Below are positions 50,201-61,100 of a stretch of DNA of 64,000 nucleotides, piece after piece. The notes below the pieces were generated by a model that worked only from the letters and a program-made list of their open reading frames with translations, made no database searches and was not told where the DNA came from. Made by a program: the position numbers and the translations under genes. The first letter of the stretch is position 1. Each line of letters opens with the position of its first letter. This DNA comes from Desmodesmus armatus (taxonomy: Eukaryota; Chlorophyta; Chlorophyceae; Sphaeropleales; Scenedesmaceae). The stretch spans positions 366,210-430,209 of the forward strand of contig VIIQ02000070.1 of the NCBI GenBank assembly GCA_007449985.2, written 5' to 3'.

Positions 50201-52856
50201 TGATTGGGAGGTTCTCCACTATTGACCTGCCGCTCATGCTGGGCGCAATTCGCAGACGGCTGCACGCACCCATTGTCTGATAAGTTAAACACCAAGGTGA
50301 AATCTTTGCTGCCTTGCAGGCTATGTATGGGGCTTCCAGCACCAGTGGGCGTGAGTGTGTGCCCAATGACACCTACATCAGGTTAGCCCTGAGCACCTTG
50401 CGTGCGCACTCATGGCAGCAGTCACACTGTTTGTGTAAGCTTACGGTCAATGTTCCAATGTTTCAAAGTAGTGAGAAGACTAGTACAGCATTACCGCCAA
50501 CTGCAGATCCCCCCTGTTGTCTGCGCTGCAGTTCTGCTGCCACCCTGCACTTGGTGACGGGGCCCAACATGAGCGGCAAGAGCACATACCTCAAGCAGGT
50601 GCGCCACCCTGGGTTGTCATACTTCTAGCCATGTCACAAATGCCACGCTACGGCTAGCCAGCCATGTGGGTATACCATGTGTGTACCAAGCATGCAGAAG
50701 TTACAGCCTGTGCAGTCATGATGGTATCAACTGCCTGTTGTGGGAAGGGGTGTCGTCTTGCAGCGCTGCACACGCCTGTTGTGCGGTGAGGGGCGGAAGC
50801 GTGGGGCTCACATCCTTGTCTGTTTGTGGATGAGGTCCTGTATGTCAATGCAGTGCTCAGCTCACTGCTGCACCAATGGCCGTGGGCTGTATCTGACGCT
50901 GGCTAATGCATCCGGTGGAACCCCTATGGTCCTGACAACTGCGCGGTACTGCTGTGCTGTACTGTGGTGCCCTGCAGGTGGCGCTGCTGGTGATCATGGC
51001 ACAGATTGGCTGCTACGTGCCAGCCGCCTTCATGGCCCTCAGCCCCTATGAGAGCCTGCACACGCGCGTGGGCACAGCAGACAGCATTGAGAGCAACGCC
51101 AGCAGCTTCATGGTGGAGATGGCAGATGTGGCACACCTCATGGACAGGTACGGTGTTGCACTGTTGCCATTTCAGGATGGCCATGCTTAGCCGGGGTACA
51201 ATCAGCCACCGCCGGCCACCCCAGGTGGCCAGGCATGGGCGGTCAAGGGTGGCCGTCGGCAGCCAGGCCCGGGGGGGGGGGGGGTGTAAAATCAGGCACC
51301 CTTGGCCACCCCCGACAGTATTGAGAGCAACGCCAGCAGTTGCATGGTGGAGATGGCAGATGTGGCACACCTCATGGACAGGTACGGGGTTGTGCTGCCG
51401 TGGGTGCCCTGCTGTCCATGTGCATATTTGGCTGGTGGTTGGACAAAGGCAGACCCAGAGCAGAGTGCAGCCCAGTTGTTTGTGTGTGACGTGAGAGGCG
51501 GGGAGGGGGGAGGACGCAACCATGCAAAGGAGTTTGTCAGTGTCTGGGACTCTTTTGGCCGGCGCCTCTGGCCGCAACACTTGCAGTGTGTAATTTGCCC
51601 TACCTGCTGCCAGTGCAGTGCGGTACTGTACTCTGCTGTCTGCAATGTACTGTGTTGGCACAGGGCTGGTTCACGGAGCCTGGTGATCATTGATGAGCTG
51701 GGGCGAGCCACCTCTACCTCAGACGGTGTGGCCCTGTGCTGGGCTGTGAGCGAGTTCCTGCTGGCCATGGGCTCACACACTCTGCTGGCAACACACTTCA
51801 GGTGCGTGTGGCAGCTGCATAGGCCCCGGCTACTAGCCTGTTGTTCTGATCGGCTTGCAAGGGGCTCACACACACTGCTGGCAACACACTTCAGGTGGGT
51901 TTGCAGGCTGCGCAGGCCCTCAGCTCCTTGGTGATGTCTTGAAGTGCTTGCAAGAGGCTGGACGTTGTTTTTGTGATTAGTCGTGAATGAAAACACAATG
52001 AAACTTTGGTTTGGTTGTGGATCGATGTTGATATAGAGATCAAGCGGTCGCCACACCTTTTTTGCTGCTTCAGGCAACTGGATGAGCTTGCTGCTGTCTA
52101 CCCCAATGCCAAGCTGTGGGAGATGCAGGTATGCTGCGCCTGGCTGTGTGCTGCTGCAAATCGTTCATCACAGATGTGGCTGCAGTGCTGCCTCAGAGAC
52201 CTGTGGCAGGCATCAAACTGCCTGACACAATTGCTGCAGAAGCAACTGGCGCCGACAGACATGCCCTCTGAATTGTGTTGTGGCTAATAAGCAGTGTGAA
52301 GCCCAGCCAGCAACAAAGAAGACTGATAATACATGTTGAGCTTGGAACATGTTTGACCTTGCAGGTTGCCGTGAGCGACTCTGACATTGACTTCAAGTGG
52401 AGCATCAGCCAGCAGCTGCCGCAGGCCCCCACACCAGCAGCAGCAGCAGCAGCTGCTGCCCCAGATGCCAGCCGCCACTATGGCATCCTACTAGCAAGGA
52501 TGGCTGGCCTGCCGGCGTCCATCACTGACTCTGCCCTGCAGATTGCGCAGCGGCTGGACGCCAAGCAGCAGCAGCGCCAGCAGCAACAGGACGTAGACGG
52601 TGCCATGCAGCGCCTGCGGCAGGTGTACTCCCTGGTGCACAAGTTGGGGTGTGTGGCGAGGGGTGCGGCATCACAAGGCCTGCTGGAGGTTGATGCAGCG
52701 GGGCAGCCTGTGAGTGAAAGCCATGGTGGGGGTCAGGAGGGAGGGGCTTGCGGCGGCGCGAAGGAGGAGTTCAGCAGGTGCATGCAGATGGTGCAGCAGC
52801 TCAAGCAGGAGGCTGAGAAACTGCTGCTAGATGCTGCTCGACAGCCCGGTGCTTGA
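44238..52856 (+). CDS. MSH4: MSH4, meiosis-specific MutS homologue
   Basis: With MSH5 it stabilises crossover intermediates in meiotic prophase and does not repair mismatches. Twenty exons stay in phase: 44238-44416, 44550-44773, 45041-45180, 45600-45679, 45956-46256, 46587-46661, 46843-47004, 47250-47330, 47774-47879, 48117-48167, 48354-48528, 48826-48946, 49466-49577, 49776-49858, 50320-50381, 50532-50598, 50978-51147, 51664-51801, 52074-52128 and 52365-52856; 957 residues against about 930 in animals. There is no mismatch-binding FxE domain, as expected. MSH4-like landmarks: [58 protein letters not shown], Walker [16 protein letters not shown] (about residue 660), [13 protein letters not shown], Walker [17 protein letters not shown] (about 735) and TLLATHF. 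The signature has GRAT where GRGT is usual. Exon 20 is a Gln-rich C-terminal segment. Confidence 0.95.
45244..45413. repeat. Fold-back element, direct-direct-inverted
   Basis: In MSH4 intron 3. Two direct copies of a roughly 56-bp unit (45244-45302 and 45306-45362; CTCGCAGGGGTA..GCCTGCGTAGAAC) are followed at once by an inverted copy (45363-45413). Same plan as 9371-9548, with an unrelated sequence. On the minus strand the unit reads [21 protein letters not shown], so it may derive from an exon of another gene. Confidence 0.8.
49880..50160 (-). pseudogene. Mitochondrial nad2-like fragment (NUMT) in MSH4 intron 14
   Basis: Minus-strand translation from about 50031 to 49896 gives [20 protein letters not shown] then [15 protein letters not shown] and [13 protein letters not shown]. 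This matches the conserved transmembrane region of NADH dehydrogenase subunit 2 (plant form: [26 protein letters not shown]). It has an in-frame TAG and no splice role, so it is a dead fragment. The 49900-50160 stretch is clearly richer in A/T than the flanking intron, fitting an organelle source. The rest of the patch (50040-50160) is not recognisable. ND4 is less likely because of the [16 protein letters not shown] context. Confidence 0.72.
51310..51388 (+). repeat. Downstream 3'-edge copy of MSH4 exon 17
   Basis: Repeats [20 protein letters not shown] and the MD(R) donor with GTACGG after the true exon (50978-51147). One change turns SSF into SSC. Confidence 0.85.
51860..51896 (+). repeat. 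Downstream 3'-edge copy of MSH4 exon 18
   Basis: Repeats the exon end [10 protein letters not shown] plus donor (GTGGGT) about 60 bp beyond the true donor after position 51801. Confidence 0.85.
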
Positions 52857-53015
52857 TAGCGCTGTGTTGCGGAGGGCATTGAGGCAGGCATGTTGCAGGT
52901 CTCTGTACGGGTTGCCGGAAGCCTGCAGGCGATGTGAGGTGCTGCACTGGTGCCTGCATGCTGAAAGGTCTTGTATGGTGGCGTGGTTTGTATGGCATTG
53001 CATTTTTTTGTTCGT

Positions 53016-53020
53016 TGTAA
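53016..53020 (+). terminator. TGTAA polyadenylation signal of MSH4
   Basis: TGTAA, the usual signal in volvocalean algae, 160 bp after the MSH4 stop and 200 bp before the next start. Confidence 0.55.
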
Positions 53021-53227
53021 AGCAACGCTTTCGAACAGGACTATTGGATGTCACGTCAACTGGCACCACGCGAGGTCGCGGTACATCGTGCATGTTACGA
53101 TTTGTGAGGTGCCGACAGCACTTGCACGCATGCTCAATCACTCGTTGGGGCATATCCGTTCCACGCATAAGCCATATACTGCGTAGACGCAACTCCGGCA
53201 TATTGTCAGCCTCCCTCGCCACGAGAG

Positions 53228-53913
53228 ATGGCGCACTTGGACAAGGCTGCACGAGACCACCGAGCCAAGCAGCTGAATCCCAACAATCCAATATTCAAGG
53301 TGCGGCCCAGCAAAGCAAATGCTGCTGGCCCAGGTTGATGTGAGGAGCTGTGCGGGGGGGGGTGAACTTAGCTCTACTGCTGGTTATCCACTGTGGCACA
53401 CTGCGCAGCTGCTCACTCATGGGTTTGGCTGCGTCCCTGCTGAACGTCGTGGCATGTTTGTAGGGAGGGAAAGACCCTGGATACCAAGGCAAAGGTACCA
53501 AGGCTGACCTAGTCCACCATGCCAAACAGCTGAACCCCAACGATGCTCTCTTCCGCCCCAAGGGAGGAGCCACCCCAGCAGCTGCCACCTCCAGCACTGC
53601 AGGTGTGGGCAGGGCCCTCACAGGCGGTGGGGTGGGGGCAGGATGCAAGACTGCAAAGGCTCCTGTGGTGGCTGTGGGCAAGGCAGCTGGTGGGGGTGGC
53701 GGGGGTCACCCTCAGGCTCACCAGGGTGGTGGCAAGGCAGCGGCAGCTGGTCACACTGGGGGTGGTGGCAAGGCAGCAGCATCAGCAGCAGCTGGTGGGG
53801 GTGGTGGGGACCATGGGGGTGGGGGCGGGGGCCACCATGGGGGTGGGGGCGGGGGCCACCATGGGGTTGGGGGCGGAGGCCACCATGGGGGAGGAGGTGG
53901 TGGAAAGGGATGA
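53228..53913 (+). CDS. Small Gly/His-rich protein with NPNN motifs
   Basis: Two exons in phase, 53228-53299 and 53503-53913, 160 residues. The N-terminus is MAHLDKAARDHRAKQLNPNN then PIFK, followed by ADLVHHAKQLNPNDALFRPK, two versions of the same motif. It resembles short plant proteins with a 'D.RA.QLNPNN.AY' segment, whose role is unknown to me. The C-terminal two-thirds is low complexity: Ala/Gly, then GGGGGHHGGGGG repeats, so His clusters might bind metal, though this is speculation. The second exon start is chosen at AG|GCTGAC because it is the only acceptor nearby that keeps frame. Tandem and close behind MSH4. Confidence 0.6.
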
Positions 53914-54972
53914 ACTTCAGAGTCTGGCTATGAACATCACATGAGTTGCTGACGCCACTGACGTGTTACGTTCAGGCAGCTGGTGCAGCATGTAGTCCTG
54001 AAGCCATGGGCAAGTGTCTGATTGCATCAGCGTACAGCAGACGACAGCAGGTTTGCTGAGTTGTTGCACTGCAGAAGTTGCCACGTCCAAGCAAGGATGG
54101 CGGTCGTCCCTTGAGCCGCATCAATTGGTGATGCTTATCAGTGGCGGTGCAGGCCCCACATTGCCAGTCTGCTTTTTGGGAACCATGTTGATGATATGCT
54201 TGCAAGTGATGCAGTTGTAGCCCTGGTAACAATCTACCATGATCACGTTGCCATCAGCACCGTGGACACCTGCACTCAACTCGTGAGCTGTGAACACAGC
54301 TTCACGGACACTGCTTGACAGCGCCATGGCGCGCTTGCGGCATGCCTGTGCGTGTGCTGAGAGACGGGAGGGGTTGGGGACTTGAAATGTCAGCATTGCA
54401 GCAGAGGTTGACAAGTCGGGGATATAATTGTGGCGTGTTGGTGATGTTGTATCAGTTGGCACTGATGCCAGCAACGGCGACAGTGCAACGTACCCTGGTA
54501 ACCATTGTAACCATCATTTTTGTGACAACTCATTACCGTCTGTATGGGCTCCTGATAGTGCACAAGGACTGCTACTGTTCTGCAAGTACTGCTGCTGCTG
54601 GATCACAGATCAGCTTCTTCTGCTGTGCAAAAATAACATCAGCAGCGTGTGGGCACGGTAAACTCTCCTCAGCGCGCCTGTCTAATAACGCAGACTGAGA
54701 GCGTTACTGCAGCCTTTCTCAACGAGGAGTTACGTCAGAGGCAGTAACGTCAGAGTCTCGGAAGTAGGGTTTGCTTTGCGTGTGGTCTGCGAGGCCTCCA
54801 GAGGTTGCTTTGCGGTACCTGCTGTGTCACCAATAGGCAGAGTCGTCTCGTGTTTTGTTTCCAATCCTGCAGCGGTTTTGTTCTGCTGCAAGCAAAACTC
54901 CCAACAGCTGTGGTTGTTCCCCTTCCACTCTGCTAGCTTGTTAAACGTGGCAGGAAGTTTTTGAAGGCTCAA
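53914..54972. other. Intergenic region upstream of ISA3
   Basis: 3' flank of the Gly/His-rich gene and promoter side of ISA3. A TGTAA lies at about 54506, rather far from the stop at 53913. No supported exon. Confidence 0.45.
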
Positions 54973-57900
54973 ATGCAGACAACCAGCCGTGGAAGGGCTG
55001 TGCAGGGGGCGGTCTCTGGCCTGGCTGGCTATGTGCACAAGGTACGTACACAGCGTTCCCGCTCTCTTCACCTTGCACCATACACTGCTGTTCAGGAAGC
55101 CCTGAGCAGTATACGTTCAACGCACCTGCAGGGCCCAGTAAGCAGCCATGCAGGACGCCTGCAGCGGCACAGCCAGCACAGCAGCAGCGCCCATCCCGCC
55201 ATGCCAGCACACCTCCCTGCGCAACAGCAGCAGCGGCTGGCAGGGGCTCCTGCAGCGCGTCCTGCAGGACGCCGTGTGTCGAGGGTGGTCAGCACAAGCA
55301 GTACAGCAGAGGCAATCACCATAGGCGCTTGGGCCATTACCACACTGAAAGGTGGGCAAGCAGAGACAGTTTGGCTTTGAGGGGGGGGGGGGGGGATTGC
55401 ATGCCCTGAAGGAAGGTGTGCTTTTGGCAAGAAGCCGCCCGAAGTGGTGCAGGAAACTGGATCCTGCAGTCCAGTTTGTGCAGCAGCTTGTTCAAGGAAG
55501 CAAAGGGGGCTGGGCTATCATCACATAGAAAAAGTGGGCAAAGCCTCACCCAGGGGGGGGGGGGGGTGCGCATTGCATACAATGTGGGGTTTCGTGGCTG
55601 TCAGACTGGACATATGCACCACTGGTAATGTAGGTATTTTGCACCAGCCTTGATCTGAAATCGGCACTGCATTTGCACTTCAATGCATGTCATGACTGCA
55701 GTCACTGGGGAGGCAATCAACGCTGACCAGAAGACAAGCCAACACTGGCTTGATGATCGTGGGCGTGTGGCAACTCCGCAGTGCAATGCAGCTGCAGCAG
55801 AGGCACAGCTCCATGCACTGACAGGAAACTCTTGAGGCTCTCGTGCATACTCACTTGATAGGAGGCAGAGAGGGTGGGGATGCATCATCTCTTGGCCCCT
55901 TCATCTTCCACAGTATACACCTTCCCTGCGTCAATGCTTGTGACTACTTATCAAGGCCACCAGGAGAGTACGTGAGGGCGGGACAACCTACAAAGCAGTC
56001 TTTGAGGGCTGGCCAACATACAATGCAGTCTTACTCCCCCTCCCCCCTCCCTTGCGGTTCCAGCCCATCCTCCAACAAACCCACATGCAGTCACACTTAC
56101 AAACATTGGTACATAGGTGTGCACACAACATGTTCACGTGCACATCCCTATCCCCCCCCCCCCCCCACCCCGTTGTCTCCCAGGTTCCCCTGAGCCCCTG
56201 GGTCCCAGCAAGCAGGGTGACACCACAAACTTTGCAATCTACTCTGGGGCAGCTTCGTCGGTGCAGCTGGTGCTGATGAACCCTGAGGATGGCAGCAGGC
56301 AGGAGATGCCTATGAACAAATCAGGTGAGGGAAGTAGTGTTAGTGTTGAATTGTGGACGGTTTGTGCGCTGGGGTGGTGTGAATGGTAGAGGGTTGGTGG
56401 GGGGCACGAGTAATGGGGGGGGGGGGGGGTGGGGGGGTGGGACAGGCTATTGATAAAGGCTTTTGGCTAATTGTTGCCAAGAGGTGGGGCGCAGCAAGCA
56501 GCTTTGCCGGTGCAGCTGGTGCTGATGAACCCTGAGGACGGCAGCAGGCAGGAAATGCCCATGAACAAATCAGGTGGGTTGGGTAGTGCATGAGCGGGTG
56601 GGTGGGTGTCTTGGGGGAGAAGACTGGAGGGGGAGGAGGGGGGGACGGGTTTTGGGGAAAGGGGGGGTTCCAACAACACAGCAAACAACGTGTTCAGGTC
56701 GTGGGAGGGTGGGGTGGACTGACAGAGGGAGCGGGCAAATGACAGGGCAAGGGAATACCACTGAATGCAGAAGTGAGGGAGTGTGCAGCTGGTGCTGATG
56801 AACCCTGAGGATGGCAGCAGGCAGGAGATGGCCATGAACAAATCAGGTGGGGGAAGTAGTGTTTGGTGTTGAGTTTTGGACGTTTTGTGCGCTGGGGTGG
56901 TATGACTGGTAGAGGGTTGGTGGGCGGGGAGGGGGGGGGGGTGGGTGGGGACAGACTTCTGATGAGGTTGATTGGCAAATGTCATCAAGAGGTGGGGCGC
57001 AGCAAGCAGGTTTGTCGGTGCAGCTGGTGCTCATGGTGTTGATGAACCCAGAGGATGGCAGCAGGCAGGAAATGCCCATGAACAAATCAGGTAAGGGAAG
57101 TATTGTTTGGTGTTGAATTTCAGACGGTTTGTGCGCTGGGGTTTTGTGCGCTGGTAGAGGGTGATTAGGGGGGGGGTGAATGAGTGATGGTGGGGGTGGG
57201 TGGGGGGAGGCAAAATGTCGCCAAGAGGTGGGGCGCAGCAAGCAGCTTTGTCAGTGCAGCTGGTGCTCATGAACCCTGAGGATGGCAGCAGGCAGGAAAT
57301 GCCCATGAACAAATCAGGTGGGGGGAGTAGTGTTGGTGTTGAGTTTTCGACGTTTTGTGCGCTGGTCGAGGGTGGTTGGGGGGTGGGGTGTGAATGAGTA
57401 ATGGTGGGGGTGGGGGGGGGGGGGGGGGGATCTTGCCGAGAGGTGGGGCGCAGCAAGCAGCTTCGTTGGTGCAGGTGATGTTGATGAACCCTGAGGACGG
57501 CAGCAGACAAGAAATGCCCATGAACAAATCAGGTGGGGGAAGCATTGCTTGTGTATGTGTTAAATAAGTCCTCAGTACGACTCTGAACTGCTCCGTAGTA
57601 GAGTGGCCAAGTCAAGTTCCTATCATCAGATAGGTCTGGGATTCGATCCATGTCTGCTGCGATGGTGCGGCAGCGCCTTGGTACGTCCAGTGATTGCTGC
57701 CGCGGTGCACTGGGTGGTGCTAAGCACACCACAGGGACATAAAATGCTACTGGAATTGACGGCTGGCTTGGTGGTGATTTCGATCGCCTTTACACCTGAC
57801 CTGAGAGACTGGGGTACGTTAGTAGGCCCTCTGGGCACCCTCATGAGCCCTTGAGCTGGCTCGCTGGCTAGCGCCGAGGTTGGGACTCTGTCCCCAAATT

Positions 57901-58123
57901 ACTGTACTGTACTGTACTGATAAAACGCGCTAAACGATGCGTGCGTCGGCGGTGGTGGGGGGTGAAATGAAGGGTTTGGTGGCGTCGTGTGGGTGGGCAA
58001 AGTCAGGGTACTGCTCAACCGTCTTGGCAAGATAGTGTGCATATGCAGGCATTACTGAGCAGAAGCAGGACTGTTGCGGAGCGCTGATAAGCCCGAAGGA
58101 TGGCAGCAACTGGAATGTGCTGC

Positions 58124-58184
<61 letters not shown>

Positions 58185-61100
58185 CTTCAGGTGACATCTG
58201 GCACCTGGCTGTCCAGGGCCTACCCAGCAGTGGGGTGTGCTACGCTGTGCGGGTGGCAGGCAGCGGCGGGTGGGACACAGGCTACCGATGGGACAAGAGC
58301 CGACTGCTGCTGGACCCACGGGCCCCATTGGTTGCTGGACGCAAGGCGTGGGGAAAGCGAGATGCATTCGAAGAATTTCAGCAGGACGTAAGTTGGGGGT
58401 CGAGGTGAAGGGGCGTTTCGTGGCAAGTAGATGTTAAATCGGCAGCATTTAAGTTGGGGCCGGTGTGGGAGGGGGCATTTGCGGGCGACTGGCTGCTGCT
58501 GCTGCTGACCCTGGGGTAGCTTGTGTTGCTGGGCGCAAGGCCTGGCCCAAGTGGGATTCGTGTGAGGTCTTTGAACTGGATGGAAATCTGGGTTCGAGAT
58601 CCGTATTCACTCGCACTCCTGTAGTCACACAGGGTTCACTTGTGTGCATTTTCTTCCTGCACACTTATCGACTTGTGTGTTGCCCCTCTCTTTCCTTTCT
58701 GTCATTTCCTTTGTACTACATCTGTCTGTCTGCATGCATGCTTGTTTCCACCTGACCCTTGCAGAAAGGCAGCACATGGTGGGGCGCCTATGACTTTCAC
58801 TCTCCCTCCTCTAGCCATGCAGCGCGTACTGGTGTGCATTACATATTTTTTTTGGAGAGTCCAAGGGGGGCGCACCCCCCACCGGCTGGCCACACACGAC
58901 TCGGTCAGTTGCCTGACTGCCGGGGGCGGAGGCTAAGCCTCACCGATGAGGGACGCCACACGCCTTATATCCAGGAGGTGCCCAGTGCCCGGACCAAACT
59001 CGCATGGGACCAAACTCGCATGGAGTACTGGTGTGCATTACATATTTTTTTTGGTTTTGTGCATTACATTGACTGAGATGTTCTCCTACTGCACATCTAT
59101 GACCTCAAATTCAAATACGTACCTCCCTCCTTGAGTCGGGCAGTGCGTGCTGTTGTGCGCATGTAGTCTCCACCTGTTGACTAAAGTGTTGCCCCTTGGT
59201 ACATGTGTCTGCCTGCATGCGCATATTCACCTGCTCCTGCAGAAAGGCAGCACGTGGTGGGGCACCTAAGACTTTGACTCGCCCACATCTAGGCATACAG
59301 TGCGTACTGGTGTGGCCATCGATGCCCACACACACTGACTTTTTTTGCTGTATGTTGCCCCTCGGTACATGTGCCTGCCTGCATGCGCATTTCACTTGCA
59401 GAAAGGCAGCACATGGTGGGGCACCTATGCCTTTGATGCGCCGGCATTCGACTGGGGCAATGAGTACAGCCGGCCCAACTACTCACTGCGTGAGCTGGTG
59501 ATCTATGAGATGAGTGTGAGGACCTTCACAGCCTGTGAGACAAGCGGATTGCCTGCGGAGCGCAGGGGGACCTACCTGGGAGTGGCTGATAAGGTGGGTG
59601 GAGGGGTTGGGGGTGTGGGGGTTGAGGGTGGTGGGTGGGTGAAGGGGTGTGGGGGAAGGTCAGCTTGCTGATGGTAGTAATGGTGGTTCATTGGCGATAG
59701 GCAGCATGGTTGTTTTGTTGGGGGGGGGGGGGGGGCTGCGCAACTACTCACTGCGTGAGACGATGATCTTTGAGATGAGTGTGAGGACCTTCACAGCCTG
59801 TGAGACAAGCGGCTTGCCGGCGGAGCGAAGGGGGACATACCTGGGAGTGGCTGACAAGGTGCGTTTATGTGTGGGTGGGTGGGTGGGTGGGGGGGAGTGG
59901 AGTGCAATGCCCGTCTCATGACACTGTGCGCATGCATATGCGCAGGCCGAGTACCTGACGTCACTGGGTGTCAATGCTGTTAAGCTGCTGCCAGTCTTTG
60001 AGTATGACGAGCTGGAGCCCCCCCCCCCCTCTAAAAACACACCCCCACCCCACCCGGCTCCCACCCACTCCCTTCAATACAGTACCTCACAGGTCTGGAA
60101 TACATAGCGCAACAAAACGTGTGCCAGTCTGACTGACTGTATGTTTTCTTGGTGCGTGTTTTTCTTCTGACTGACTGACTGTCTGTTTTCTTCTTTTGAC
60201 TGACTGTCTGTTTTCTTCATTATGGGTGTGATGTGCAGGCCGAGTACCTCAAATCGCTAGGTGTGAATGCTGTTGAGCTGCTGCCAGTGTTTGAATATGA
60301 TGAGTTGGAGCTGCAGCACTGGAAGACCCCCCCCCCCCCGCCCCGTCACTTCCACCCCCCCCCCCCCTACCACCACTCCCACCAGCAGAGTACCGTGGTG
60401 TGTGTGGGGACAGATGCCTTGAATCCAGCTGCACAATGACTCAGCTGGTGGTTGAGTAGCTGTGTCTTCACATGTGTGATTTGCAGGCCGAGTACCTGAA
60501 GTCACTGGGTGTGAATGCAGTTGAGCTGCTGCCAGTGTTTGAATACGACGAACTTGAGCTGCAGCGCTGGAAGAACCCCCGGGACCACATGACTAATGTG
60601 TGGGGCTACAGCCACCTCAGCTTCATGTCACCAATGACTCGATTTGGGACGCCGGGGATCGGCCCGGTGGGTGCTGCACGGGAGTTCAAGGAGATGGTGA
60701 AAACGTGAGTGAAAAGCTGGTGATTGTGCAGGGGCAAGAGGGGGGTGTTCAGGAACTGCAGCTGTTATGACCAGTGGGTGCAGGGGGTGCCCCACGCAAA
60801 CAATGTGTGTGGGTGTTGAGAGGGGAGGGACTTGTGTGGGGCTACAGCCACCTCAGCTTCATGTCACCCATGACACGATTTGGGACGCCCGGCATTGGCC
60901 CGGTGGGTGCTGCACGCGAGTTCAAGGAGATGGTGAAAACGTGAGTGGTTTGATGTATGTTTGCAGGGGTAGTGCGGCCCGGGGGGGGGGGGGGGTCTCA
61001 GTGGGTGCAGTGGTCAGCCCTTGGGGTTGAAGGTTGGGGGGCGGGGGGGGGTTGGGTGTGTGTGTGTGGGGGGGGGGGGGGGGTTGGAGGGGGTGCAAAT

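Noticed and set aside
57590..57660. A functional tRNA gene
   Set aside because: A and B boxes are present but no closing acceptor stem is seen, and a long body and pentamer tail follow, so a SINE is the better reading.
58089..58400. Poly-Leu/Ala protein starting at about 58100
   Set aside because: It reads the (CTG)19 tract and ISA3 exon 3 out of frame or past the acceptor. The ISA3 model is strongly supported.
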